Of a DNA stretch of 64,000 bases, positions 8,340-16,591 are shown piece by piece. The stretch comes from Parvibaculum sp035325945. Its GTDB lineage: Bacteria; Pseudomonadota; Alphaproteobacteria; Parvibaculales; Parvibaculaceae. The notes beneath the pieces were generated by a model that was not told where the DNA came from, ran no database searches, and saw only the letters and a program-made list of their open reading frames with translations. Location of the stretch: positions 62,001-126,000 of the forward strand of contig NZ_DAOKYX010000005.1 of NCBI RefSeq assembly GCF_035325945.1, in the 5' to 3' direction. The number at the start of each line of letters is the position of its first letter. Within the stretch, counting starts at the first letter, position 1. A program made the position numbers and the translations under genes.

Positions 8340-9836
8340 TCAGGCGCCCAATGCGTATTCCGCAAAGTCGGGGTGACGCATCTGCCACCAGTAGCGCATC
8401 GTGAAGGTCGACCAGTTGTTGGTGACCTTGCCTTCGGCCGTCTTGTACCAGCTCGAGCATCCGGCAGCCCAGACGGTGCGCTGCATATCCTCCTGCAGCT
8501 CGCGGTTGAAGGCGTCCTCGGCTTCCTTGCGAACCTCGATGGACTTCACCTTCGGGCTGCGAAGCGCCTCGATGCACTGGAGAATGTAGTTCACCTGACA
8601 TTCGAGCATGAAGATGATCGAGTTGTGGCCGAGATTGGTGTTGGGCCCGTAGAGGATGAAGAAATTGGGGAAGCCGGCCACCGCGACGCCCCGATGCGCC
8701 TCGGCGCCCTTGGCCCAGACTTCGTTGAGATCGCGGCCGCCTCGCCCGACGATCTTCATCGGCGCCAGGAAGGTCGTCGTCTCGAAGCCTGTCGAATAGA
8801 TGATGACATCGGCCTTGTGGGTCACGCCATCCTCGGTCACGAGCCCTTCCGGCGTCACCTTCGCGATATGGCTCGTCTCCACGTCGACATTGGGCCGCGC
8901 CATGGTGGGGAACCAGTCATTGGAGAGCAGGATGCGCTTGCAGCCAGCCGGATAATCCGGCGTCAGCTTTTTCGCGAGCGCCGGGTCCTTGACATGGGTT
9001 TCGATTTCCTTGCGCGAGGCCCGCTCGAAGAGCTTGCCGAAGAAGCTCCCCTGGATGAAGGCCAGGAAGTTGCGCTCCAGCGTCAGATAGATCTGATAGC
9101 GGTGCAGCTTCACGAGCCAGGGGAAGCGCCGGAACATCCTCTTCTCGAATTCCGTATAGGGACGATCAGGCTTCGGGACGATCCAGTTCGCGGAACGCTG
9201 GAAGATCGTCAGCTTCTTTGCCTTTGGCGCGATCTCCGGCACGAACTGGATGGCGCTGGCCCCATTGCCGATGACGGCGACGTTCTTGTCGGTCAGATCG
9301 ACGTCATAGTCCCAGCGGGCGGAATGGAAGGCCTTGCCCGCAAATGTTTCAAGCCCCGCGATCTTCGGATAGGCGGGACGATTGAGCTGCCCCGTTCCCG
9401 AGACGACGACATTGGCCGTGATCTCCTCGCCGGTCGTCGTGCGGATGCGCCAGAGCCGCTCTGCCTCGTCGAAGCGCGCCTCGGCGACTTCCGTATTGAA
9501 GCGGATGAAGGGGCGCAGGCCGTATTTCCGCGCCACCTGCTTCATGTAGTCGAGGATTTCGGGTTGCAGCGCGAATTTGCGCGACCAGTCGACCTTGGGC
9601 TCGAAGGAGAAGGAGTAGAGATGCGAGGGCACGTCGCATCCCGATCCCGGATAGATGTTGTCGCGCCAGGTGCCGCCGATCTCGCCGGCCTTCTCGATCA
9701 TGACGAAGCTGTCGATGCCGGCGCGGCGGAGCTGCGCGGCCATGCACAGGCCGCCCATTCCGGTCCCCAGAATGGCAATCTGGACGGTCTTCACGGCGGT
9801 GGGCGCGGCGGGCCCGGGCTTGCTCATCAGATCCAC
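8340..9836 (-). CDS. Flavin-containing monooxygenase, Baeyer-Villiger type
   Basis: About 498 residues. It has an FAD Rossmann motif (AILGTGMGGLCMAAQLRRAG), EIGGTWRDNIYPGSGCDVPS, a second dinucleotide motif VIGNGASAIQFVPEI and, between them, FAGKAFHSARWDYD. The last fits the Baeyer-Villiger fingerprint FxGxxxHxxxW. Such enzymes use NADPH and O2 to turn ketones into esters or lactones; substrate is unknown. The start chosen is the GTG at 9836, preceded five bases upstream by AGAGGA. ATG at 9827 is the alternative, and ATG codons at 9860 or 9878 overrun this ribosome-binding site. It stands alone, upstream of the ompW terminator. Confidence 0.87.
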   Translation of the reverse strand: MDLMSKPGPAAPTAVKTVQIAILGTGMGGLCMAAQLRRAGIDSFVMIEKAGEIGGTWRDNIYPGSGCDVPSHLYSFSFEPKVDWSRKFALQPEILDYMKQVARKYGLRPFIRFNTEVAEARFDEAERLWRIRTTTGEEITANVVVSGTGQLNRPAYPKIAGLETFAGKAFHSARWDYDVDLTDKNVAVIGNGASAIQFVPEIAPKAKKLTIFQRSANWIVPKPDRPYTEFEKRMFRRFPWLVKLHRYQIYLTLERNFLAFIQGSFFGKLFERASRKEIETHVKDPALAKKLTPDYPAGCKRILLSNDWFPTMARPNVDVETSHIAKVTPEGLVTEDGVTHKADVIIYSTGFETTTFLAPMKIVGRGGRDLNEVWAKGAEAHRGVAVAGFPNFFILYGPNTNLGHNSIIFMLECQVNYILQCIEALRSPKVKSIEVRKEAEDAFNRELQEDMQRTVWAAGCSSWYKTAEGKVTNNWSTFTMRYWWQMRHPDFAEYALGA

Positions 9837-9978
9837 GAGAATCCTCTCCCTCTCCTGCATGTCTGCCGCCCCTCGCAAAGGGGCCGCAGTTCTCCGGATT
9901 GTCTAGGGTATGTGCCCTAGATTTATATACCAGAGTGCAGCTTTCGACAACGCGGTTGGAATGATCGGAGCCTCTCCG

Positions 9979-10020
9979 AAAAAAGCAATGGGTCCCGCGA
10001 GGCGCGCTCGCGGAACCCAT
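9979..10020 (-). terminator. Rho-independent terminator of ompW
   Basis: An inverted repeat spans 9988-10020 (arms ATGGGT plus CCGCGAG, one mismatch). On the minus strand it is followed by six U residues (9979-9984). It lies 38 bp after the ompW stop. Confidence 0.88.
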
Positions 10021-10058
10021 GCGGAAGACCCTCGAAAGGGCAGCTTCCCTCGCGTCCT

Positions 10059-10721
10059 TCAGAAGCGGTAGCCGATGCCCACCCCGATGAGCCAGGGATC
10101 GAGATCGGCCTTCGCGGTGACGGCCCCGCCATTCACCGAAACATCGGTGCGGAGGAAAATCTTCTTCACGTCGAGGTTCACCGACCAGTTGCCCGCGATC
10201 GCATAGTCGACGCCGGCCTGAAGCGCGTAACCGATATGGTTCTTGTAATCGACGCTGTTGATGCCGCCGCCCGGCGCATCCTCATTGTAGAAGAAGGTGT
10301 AGTTGAGGCCCGCGCCGACATAGGGGCTGAGGCGCTCCTTCGGCATGAAGTGATACTGAAGCGTCAGCGTGGGCGGAAGCAGGCTCACCTTGCCGAGATC
10401 GACACCCGCAGGCGTCCAGCTCACCTTGTGCCGCGTCGTGCCCGCGATCAGTTCGAGCGCCAGATTGTCTGTGAGGAAGTAGCTGAAGTCGGCCTCCGGA
10501 ACGAAATCGTTGGAAACCTCGACGCCGCCGCCGGCCGAAACGCTCGCATGATCGCGCGGGACTGCGTATAGACCGCGCAGACGGACCAGAAAGTCCCCGG
10601 CAGACTTGACCTTGAAGCCCGCTTCGTCGGCCGCGGCCGGGGACGTGGTCAGCGCCGTCGTACCGAGCAGAATGCCCAGCGCCATCGCCGCCAAAGTGAA
10701 ACCCTTATTGCCTCTCATCAT
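10059..10721 (-). CDS. ompW: OmpW-family outer membrane protein
   Basis: 220 residues with a signal peptide (MMRGNKGFTLAAMALGILLG, cleavage probably after SPAAA). The body is an eight-strand beta-barrel of the OmpW type: SPYVGAGLNYTFFYNED, IGYALQAGVDYAI, DVKKIFLRTDV, and a terminal aromatic residue in WLIGVGIGYRF for Bam recognition. OmpW barrels are thought to admit small hydrophobic molecules, which would suit the nearby oxidative catabolic genes (inference). GGAGAAGA precedes the first two ATG codons; either could start translation. A strong terminator follows. Confidence 0.9.
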   Translation of the reverse strand: MMRGNKGFTLAAMALGILLGTTALTTSPAAADEAGFKVKSAGDFLVRLRGLYAVPRDHASVSAGGGVEVSNDFVPEADFSYFLTDNLALELIAGTTRHKVSWTPAGVDLGKVSLLPPTLTLQYHFMPKERLSPYVGAGLNYTFFYNEDAPGGGINSVDYKNHIGYALQAGVDYAIAGNWSVNLDVKKIFLRTDVSVNGGAVTAKADLDPWLIGVGIGYRF

Positions 10722-10843
10722 TCTTCTCCGTCAGGGGCACTCTATCGGTGCCAAATCAACGGGAAGCAGTGTCGTGGAATAGTTACAATTTTTCTGTGGT
10801 CATTCTGTCGCAGAGGCTGCGGAGCGTTGTCGCATAAGGACAA

Positions 10844-12265
10844 TTACCTATAGGCCTCCAGAATGTGCTGATAGGCGCGGACCTGCTGCACGAAGCGAAG
10901 CGCCTGCCCGCCCCTCGCCGGTCCGAACTTCAGGCTCCGGGCATATTCCGGCTTCTGGATGAGCGAGAGCGCCCGACGTACCCCCGTCCAATTGTCCGCA
11001 TCCAGACCAAGTCGCGTCGCGAGCATGCGTGCGTCGGAAAGATGGGCGATGCCCATATTGTAGGCCGCGAGCGCGAACCAGACGCGGTCCGGCTGATTGA
11101 CGCTGTCGGGCATCCGGTCCTTGATGCTGGCAATATAGCGCGCGCCCGCATGGATGCTCTCGATGGGGTCGAGCCTGTCGGCCACGCCGAGGTGATCGGC
11201 GGTATCCTGCGTCAGCATCATGAAGCCGCGCACGCCGGTATGGCTTCGCGCCTCCGGTTTCCAATGGGACTCCTGATAGGCGACCGCCGCGATCAACTGC
11301 CATGGAAGGCCGGTATCGCGCGCGGCGTCGCGGAACGCCTTTTCGTAATCCGGCAGGACATCCTTGATCGCCTGCCTGAAGGCGCGCACATCGACATAGT
11401 CGAAGGGCGGAAGGAAGCCGAAAAAGCGGCGGGCAATGTCGAGAAGGAAACCGGATTTGCGCTGTTCGTCCATCCACTGTTTCAGATAGTCCGCGAGGTC
11501 TTCCGAGCCCGGCGCGACGAGCCAGGCGACCGGCTCTTCCTCGGTCAGCGGGAACGCCTCCACGAGTTCGGGAAAATAGGGATTGTTGGTCTGCAATTCG
11601 GGGCTGTTTGCCACGGTGCAATCGAGCTGCCCTGATGCCACGGCCTCGAGCAGGTTCTCCACCGGCTCGCGATCGGAGCGCACAGAGAGGCCCGGCGTCT
11701 TTTCGGCAAGAGCCTCCATCGCCTCCGCGCCTGCCGTCCCCTCGGAAACGGCAAGATTGAGCCCGGCAAGGTCGGCAGGCTTTTTCGGCCGGGGAATATC
11801 GCGCCGGCAGACGACAAGCTGACGCACGGTCTGGTGCGGCGGAGCGGCAACAAAATGCGCGCGGCGAGCCTCGTTGGCGACCAGCCCCGCCGCCGCGAGC
11901 TGCCCCTTTCGCGCGGCGAGCGCGGCAAGCAATTCGGGCTCGGTGTCATAGACGCGATATTCGACGCGAACCCCGAGCGCGCGGCCGAGCGCCTGCGTCA
12001 TCTCGTAATCGAAGCCCGTCTCGCCCTGCGTGCCGAGATAATAGGTCGTTGGCGCCATGCGCGTGAGCACGACGAGGCGGCCGCTTTTGCGAATGGCATC
12101 GAGCCCCTGCGAGACCGACGGGACATGGAACAGGTACCAGCCGAGATTGGCCGCGGCGAAAACGAGAAGCGCCGCCAGAACGAGATAGGGCGCCCGCCGG
12201 TCGCGCCATGGCGGCATGAGAGCCCGCGCGCCACGCCGCGCCCCCTCGATCGCCCTGCGGATCAT
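10844..12265 (-). CDS. mltF: MltF-type membrane-bound lytic murein transglycosylase
   Basis: 473 residues. A membrane anchor (about residues 27-47, YLVLAALLVFAAANLGWYLF) is followed by a solute-binding-protein family 3 domain (about 55-280, GRLVVLTRMAPTTYY, ETGFDYEMTQALGRALGV). The C-terminal SLT domain has the catalytic glutamate in IAAVAYQESHWKPEA, then GVRGFMMLTQDTADHLGV and FALAAYNMGIAHLSDA. This is the MltF architecture: the N-terminal domain regulates cleavage of peptidoglycan to anhydromuropeptides in the periplasm. A 12-bp palindrome lies about 53 bp upstream of the start. Confidence 0.9.
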   Translation of the reverse strand: MIRRAIEGARRGARALMPPWRDRRAPYLVLAALLVFAAANLGWYLFHVPSVSQGLDAIRKSGRLVVLTRMAPTTYYLGTQGETGFDYEMTQALGRALGVRVEYRVYDTEPELLAALAARKGQLAAAGLVANEARRAHFVAAPPHQTVRQLVVCRRDIPRPKKPADLAGLNLAVSEGTAGAEAMEALAEKTPGLSVRSDREPVENLLEAVASGQLDCTVANSPELQTNNPYFPELVEAFPLTEEEPVAWLVAPGSEDLADYLKQWMDEQRKSGFLLDIARRFFGFLPPFDYVDVRAFRQAIKDVLPDYEKAFRDAARDTGLPWQLIAAVAYQESHWKPEARSHTGVRGFMMLTQDTADHLGVADRLDPIESIHAGARYIASIKDRMPDSVNQPDRVWFALAAYNMGIAHLSDARMLATRLGLDADNWTGVRRALSLIQKPEYARSLKFGPARGGQALRFVQQVRAYQHILEAYR

Positions 12266-12318
12266 CTATGGCATGCCTCCACGCCGCTCTCTTCCTGCAT
12301 CACAAGTTTACCGCGCCA

Positions 12319-12330
12319 TCGGTATACCGA
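12319..12330. promoter_or_regulatory. 12-bp perfect palindrome upstream of mltF
   Basis: TCGGTATACCGA is a perfect dyad located 53 bp before the mltF ATG and 54 bp before the terminator of the neighbouring dehydrogenase operon. Its position fits an operator, but no regulator can be named. Confidence 0.3.
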
Positions 12331-12374
12331 CGAACGGGGGATATCCTCTCTCCCGATCATGGGCAAGAAACCGG

Positions 12375-12408
12375 CAAAAGAAAGGCCCGTGGCGGGAAGC
12401 CACGGGCC
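12375..12408 (-). terminator. Rho-independent terminator of the acyl-CoA dehydrogenase pair
   Basis: A perfect 10-bp stem (12384-12393 with 12399-12408, GGCCCGTGGC) encloses a five-base loop. On the minus strand it is followed by TTTCTTTTG. It lies 34 bp after the stop of the dehydrogenase gene. Confidence 0.87.
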
Positions 12409-12441
12409 CTCTTTCGGTTCATCCTTGCGGTTGCCCGAGGG

Positions 12442-13671
12442 TTACTTCCCCTTGGGCGCCTGATTGAAGGGCAGGTCCTTATCGACGCGAACATCCTGCG
12501 GCATGCCGAGAACGCGCTCGGCAACGATGTTGCGCAGGATCTCGTCCGTGCCGCCGGCGATGCGGTAGCCCGCCGCGCCGATCCACTGTTCCGTGTAGGC
12601 GCCTTCGGCCGGCGAAATGCTCCGGTCGCGGATGACGCCGCCCATGTCCTGCAGGTCCATGCCGAAGGAGCCGAGATCCTGCATCTTCTTGGCCGCGACG
12701 ATCTTGGAGATCGAGCTTTCCGGTCCGGGCGTCTGGCCCTTGGAAAGCGCGGTCAGCGTGCGGAAGCGCGTGAACTTGAGGCCCTGCGCCTGCACATACC
12801 AGTCGGCGATGCGCTCGCGCACCGCGCCGTTCTGGATGGCGGGCTTGCCCGCGACCTCGGTTTCGCGCGCAAGCTCGATCAGATCATCCGTGTCGGCATT
12901 GCCCTGACTGCCGCCGACGGCAAGGCGTTCATTCATCAGCGTGGTCAGCGCCACCTTCCAGCCGTCGCCGACATTGCCGAGACGCTGGCTGTCCTTCACG
13001 CGGACATTGGTGAAGAAGACCTCGTTGAACTCGGCGCCGCCCGACATCTGCTTGATCGGCCGCACTTCGATGCCGGGGCTCTTCATGTCGATATAGAACA
13101 TGGTGAGGCCCTTGTGCTTCGGCACGGTCGGATCGGTACGGACGAGCACGATGCCGAAGTCGGAATAATGGGCGCCCGACGTCCAGACCTTCTGGCCGTT
13201 GATGACCCATTCATCGCCATCCCGCTCGGCGCGCGTGCGAAGCCCGGCGACGTCGGAGCCACCGGCTGGCTCGGAGAAGAGCTGGCACCAGATCTCGTCG
13301 CCGCGCACGGCGGGGCCGACATAGCGCTTCTTCGCGTCCTCGGGGCCCCAGGTCATCAGGGTCGGGATGCACATGCCGAGGCCGATGGCGAAGATGCCGC
13401 CCGGCACCGCGTAGTTCGCTTCTTCCTGGCTGTAGATGACGTTCTGGATCGGCGTGCCGCCGCCGCCCCCCCACTCTTTCGGCCAGGTGATGCAGGCAAA
13501 GCCAGCTTCCGCCTTCTTCGCCTGCCATGCCTTCGACTGCTTCAGCACCTCATCGAGGGTCTTGGGCAGCGGCAGGTCCTTCGCATCGGCCTTGCGGATG
13601 GCGTTCTTGTCGAGCCAGGCACGCACCTCGGCGCGGTAGGCTGCTTCTTCCGGAGTATCGTTGAAATCCAT
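12442..13671 (-). CDS. Acyl-CoA dehydrogenase, large (alpha-like) partner
   Basis: 409 residues of the acyl-CoA dehydrogenase superfamily: alpha-helical N domain, beta domain with QLFSEPAGGSDVAGLRTRA and WTSGAHYSDFGIVLVRTD, and C-terminal helices ending IAGGTDEILRNIVAERVLG. It oxidises an acyl-CoA to the trans-2-enoyl-CoA using FAD. It follows a second, more divergent dehydrogenase by 45 bp in the same direction. That arrangement resembles the heterotetrameric enzymes used for branched or ring-bearing acyl-CoAs in steroid-side-chain catabolism (inference). Start ATG at 13671. Confidence 0.92.
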   Translation of the reverse strand: MDFNDTPEEAAYRAEVRAWLDKNAIRKADAKDLPLPKTLDEVLKQSKAWQAKKAEAGFACITWPKEWGGGGGTPIQNVIYSQEEANYAVPGGIFAIGLGMCIPTLMTWGPEDAKKRYVGPAVRGDEIWCQLFSEPAGGSDVAGLRTRAERDGDEWVINGQKVWTSGAHYSDFGIVLVRTDPTVPKHKGLTMFYIDMKSPGIEVRPIKQMSGGAEFNEVFFTNVRVKDSQRLGNVGDGWKVALTTLMNERLAVGGSQGNADTDDLIELARETEVAGKPAIQNGAVRERIADWYVQAQGLKFTRFRTLTALSKGQTPGPESSISKIVAAKKMQDLGSFGMDLQDMGGVIRDRSISPAEGAYTEQWIGAAGYRIAGGTDEILRNIVAERVLGMPQDVRVDKDLPFNQAPKGK

Positions 13672-13716
13672 GGTTCTGTTCCGATCTTCGAATGTCTATG
13701 CGTCTCTGGCGATGCG

Positions 13717-14841
13717 TCAGGCGGCGTTCTTGGCTTCGAGACGCGCGACGAGCTTTTCCTTCCACTGGATCGGCGCGCCGAGCGCGAGCGCAAGGAGCTT
13801 CGCGCGGCGGTAGTGGAACTGCGTGTTCGCTTCCCAGGTGTAGCCGATACCGCCATGGGTCTGCAGGCTCTCCTGCGCGGCGAAGACATAACCCTCGCTG
13901 CCCGCGATGCGCGACGCGGCCGCCGCTTCCGGCAGCTCCGAGCCTTCATCGTTGAGCATCATCGCGCCGAAATAGGCGTTCGACTTCGCCAGTTCCTTCT
14001 TCACATAGATGTCGGCGAGCTTGTGCTTGATCGCCTGGTAGGAGCCGATCTGGCGGCCGAAGGCATAGCGCTCGAGCGAATAGTCGCGTGCCATTTCGAG
14101 CGCCGCTTCCGTTCCGCCCACCTGCTCGAAGGCGAAGAGCACGGCCGCGCCGTCGAGAATGCGCTGAAGCTGCGACCAGCCCTGCCCCGCGGGCCCCATC
14201 AGTTCAGCGGCCGCATCCTTGAAGGTCAGGCGCGCATGCTTCCGGGTCGGGTCGATGGTGCGCACATCCTCGCGTGAGACGCCCGCCCCCCGGAGGTCCA
14301 CGATCGCAAGCGAGATCGCCTGCTCGCCCGTGCCGCCGGAATTGACGACCACCACGGCGATGTCGGCAATGCCGCCATCGGCGACGGGCACCTTCTCGCC
14401 ATTCACCTTGCCGCCGGCAAACGCCGTCTCGATATTGCGCGGGCTCGCGGCATGAAGGCCTTCCGAGAGTGCGAGCGTGCCGATGATCTCGCCGCTGGCG
14501 AGCTTCGGCAGCCAGTTCTGCTTCTGCTGCTCGGTGCCGAAGAGCTTGATCGCCTCGGAAGCGAGATAGACCGAGGAGGAGAAGGGAACGGGCGCCACGG
14601 CGCGGCCAAGTTCCTCCGCGATCACGCAAAGCTCGAGCGCGCCGAGGCCGAGGCCGCCATAGGCTTCGGGGATCGCCGTGCCGGTGAGACCCATATCGAC
14701 AAGACCCTGCCACACCTCTTTCGCATAGGGCTCGTCGCTGTCGAGAATGCGGCGAGGAACGGAGTAAGGGCACTTGTCGGTCAGAAACTTGCGAACCTGC
14801 TCCTTGAGCAGCTTCTGGTCATCGGAGAAATCGAAATTCAT
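13717..14841 (-). CDS. Acyl-CoA dehydrogenase, small (beta-like) partner
   Basis: 374 residues from the ATG at 14841 (MNFDFSDDQKLLKEQVRKFL), which has GGGAGG just upstream; in-frame codons further up are less likely. Family features are YGGLGLGALELCVIAEELGR, LALSEGLHA, FAFEQVGGTEAALEMARDYS and the C-terminal THGGIGYTWEANTQFHYRRA. The GYTWE/RRA ending is typical of the less conserved partner in two-gene dehydrogenase systems. It heads the operon with the larger dehydrogenase downstream. Substrate unknown. Confidence 0.9.
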   Translation of the reverse strand: MNFDFSDDQKLLKEQVRKFLTDKCPYSVPRRILDSDEPYAKEVWQGLVDMGLTGTAIPEAYGGLGLGALELCVIAEELGRAVAPVPFSSSVYLASEAIKLFGTEQQKQNWLPKLASGEIIGTLALSEGLHAASPRNIETAFAGGKVNGEKVPVADGGIADIAVVVVNSGGTGEQAISLAIVDLRGAGVSREDVRTIDPTRKHARLTFKDAAAELMGPAGQGWSQLQRILDGAAVLFAFEQVGGTEAALEMARDYSLERYAFGRQIGSYQAIKHKLADIYVKKELAKSNAYFGAMMLNDEGSELPEAAAASRIAGSEGYVFAAQESLQTHGGIGYTWEANTQFHYRRAKLLALALGAPIQWKEKLVARLEAKNAA

Positions 14842-15045
14842 GCGCCTCCCGGCTCCCTTGTTGTGCGGCACATATCCGGCCGGCCGATCGGCAACGGCTC
14901 GAAGCTGTCGCCCATCAGCCGTGCCTCCATTGGATACGGCCGAAATCCGCAGTTGGACCGACGCCGCATGACACGGGCGCCCATCCGCTTGGCGCGCATT
15001 GTTCCTGCAATTTCACGCTCTGAAAAGGGCTTAGCCGTTGACGTT

Positions 15046-15100
15046 GCGTCCGCTTGGGCGTCCGCTTGAACGTCCACCCGGTCATCGGCTTGCGTGGGCC
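15046..15100. repeat. 55-bp sequence duplicated across the assembly gap, copy 1
   Basis: These 55 bases are identical to 15201-15255 on the other side of the N run. They contain two tandem copies of the 11-mer GCGTCCGCTTG. Identity of exactly 55 bases ending at the gap on one side and starting at it on the other suggests a k-mer overlap between contigs rather than a biological duplication. Confidence 0.85.
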
Positions 15101-15200
15101 NNNNNNNNNNNNNNNNNNNNNNNNNNNNNNNNNNNNNNNNNNNNNNNNNNNNNNNNNNNNNNNNNNNNNNNNNNNNNNNNNNNNNNNNNNNNNNNNNNNN
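15101..15200. other. Assembly gap (100 N)
   Basis: Placeholder gap between the acyl-CoA dehydrogenase start and the next gene. The flanking 55-mers are identical, so the true sequence may be continuous once one copy is removed; that would leave about 350 bp between genes 13717-14841 and 15348-15890. No gene is supported in this interval. Confidence 0.95.
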
Positions 15201-15255
15201 GCGTCCGCTTGGGCGTCCGCTTGAACGTCCACCCGGTCATCGGCTTGCGTGGGCC
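15201..15255. repeat. 55-bp sequence duplicated across the assembly gap, copy 2
   Basis: Second copy of the 55-mer at 15046-15100; see that entry. Confidence 0.85.
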
Positions 15256-15347
15256 GCCTTGCATGGAGGATTCGGGGATTAATCTCCCGATAACCGGCCG
15301 CCGACATACTGAGTGTGCGCATTTCCACCCCTGCCGGATATCCATTC

Positions 15348-15890
15348 ATGGCGAAGGCACAGTTCCACAAGAACCAGCGCGTCTATGTCAGACCCGTCGG
15401 TACATGGGCCGTTATCGAGCGCGTGGTTCCCCATTGGGTGAAGGATGTGGATGAGCCGCTGCGCGTCTTCTACGACGTCGGGCTCGGGCGGGATTTCCAC
15501 GCTGAGGAACTTCAGACCGAGCAATCGGCGGAACTGACCGAGATCGACCCTGCCATGGAAGAGTGGCGCGTGGTGCGCGCCGCCAACAAGTGGCGTTCGG
15601 TGGAGGAATGCGCCGGCCATCCTGTTCCCGGCACCTATCCCGTCATCGTCACCGGCAGCACGAAGGAAGGCGGTGGCTGGCGCGTGCCGGGCGTCGAATA
15701 CGACCTTTCGCCCGACCGCATCGAGCTTCAGGCGCGGATCATGGCGGCCTCGCCCAAATTCATGGTGCTGCTGCGCCGGCTCATCGAATATGCGCAATCG
15801 AACCCCGAGAACCTCCCAGAAGAGCTGCTGGTACTGGCGCGCGACGCGCATACCGTGATGGAGCAGACGAAGAACAACGCGCCGTCCTAG
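15348..15890 (+). CDS. Conserved hypothetical protein
   Basis: 180 residues from the ATG at 15348 (MAKAQFHKNQRVYVRPVGTW). I do not recognise a named family. The first ~65 residues (NQRVYVRPVGTWAVIERVVP, VFYDVGLGRDFHAEELQ) look like a small beta-barrel of the kind found in DUFs that bind partners or nucleic acid. The middle contains EEWRVVRAANKWRS and PGTYPVIVTGSTKEGGGWRV, and the C-terminus is helical (MAASPKFMVLLRRLIEYAQ). No signal peptide, membrane segment or catalytic motif is visible. It converges on the FMN reductase gene. Confidence 0.75.
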   Translation: MAKAQFHKNQRVYVRPVGTWAVIERVVPHWVKDVDEPLRVFYDVGLGRDFHAEELQTEQSAELTEIDPAMEEWRVVRAANKWRSVEECAGHPVPGTYPVIVTGSTKEGGGWRVPGVEYDLSPDRIELQARIMAASPKFMVLLRRLIEYAQSNPENLPEELLVLARDAHTVMEQTKNNAPS

Positions 15891-15911
15891 AACCGCCGCG
15901 GCGGCGCCGCT

Positions 15912-16472
15912 TCAAGCCTTCGCGTTAGCCTCGATCCAGGTCGCGAAGCTCCCCATGAATTTCGTCAGAAAATCGCGCGTCGCGTCGTTCGTCAGATGTC
16001 CCTCCTTGTCGAAGAGCGAGGCCGCATTGCCGATATAGGCTTCGGGCCGCTGCATGACGGGCACGTCGAGAAAGACGAGCGACTGGCGCAAATGATGATT
16101 GGCGCCGAAGCCGCCAATGGCGCCGGGCGACACGCTGACCACGGCCCCGGGCTTTCCGGCCCAGGCGCTTTTCCCATATGGCCGCGAGCCGACATCGATC
16201 GCGTTTTTGAGGACGCCCGGGACCGAGCGGTTATATTCCGGCGTGACGAAGAGCACGGCATCAGCCGCGCGGATCCGCTCGCGAAATTCGACCCAGACGG
16301 CGGGCGGATGCTCATCCTCGTCCTCATTGTAGAGGGTCAGCGCGGCGATCTCGACGATGCCGGGCCTGAGCGTTTTGGGCGCAAGCTTAGCCAGCGCATG
16401 CGCCATCTTGCGATTGTAGGATTCCTTGCGGAGGCTGCCGACGAGAACGGCGACTTTGCGTTCGATGGCCAT
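15912..16472 (-). CDS. NADPH-dependent FMN reductase
   Basis: 186 residues with a flavodoxin-like fold. VLVGSLRKESYNRKMAHAL binds the FMN phosphate, and FVTPEYNRSVPGVLKNAIDV and GAIGGFGANHHLRQSL are the other family signatures. The group includes ChrR/YieF-type quinone and chromate reductases, which make two-electron reductions with NAD(P)H and protect against redox cycling. The physiological acceptor cannot be told from sequence. It stands 119 bp downstream of the GNAT gene on the same strand. Confidence 0.9.
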   Translation of the reverse strand: MAIERKVAVLVGSLRKESYNRKMAHALAKLAPKTLRPGIVEIAALTLYNEDEDEHPPAVWVEFRERIRAADAVLFVTPEYNRSVPGVLKNAIDVGSRPYGKSAWAGKPGAVVSVSPGAIGGFGANHHLRQSLVFLDVPVMQRPEAYIGNAASLFDKEGHLTNDATRDFLTKFMGSFATWIEANAKA

Positions 16473-16591
16473 GCGAAACTCTCCTCATACCGGAAAGACG
16501 GGGCCCCCACGCCGATCATTGATCCGGCAAGGCTCCTGCCGCAAGGCACCGCTGTCAAGCCGCGTTGAGAAGGCGAGGAGAAGCCGGCGCG

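Noticed and set aside
8212..8340. Coding extension after the monooxygenase (frame ending EVGKLLDKPIRR)
   Set aside because: Out of frame with the monooxygenase, no start signal, and the monooxygenase already has the normal family length.
14838..15077. Minus-strand short frame with QADAQAD-like repeats upstream of the acyl-CoA dehydrogenase
   Set aside because: It overlaps the real gene start, is driven by the 11-bp tandem repeat GCGTCCGCTTG and crosses the assembly gap. No ribosome-binding site or family pattern.
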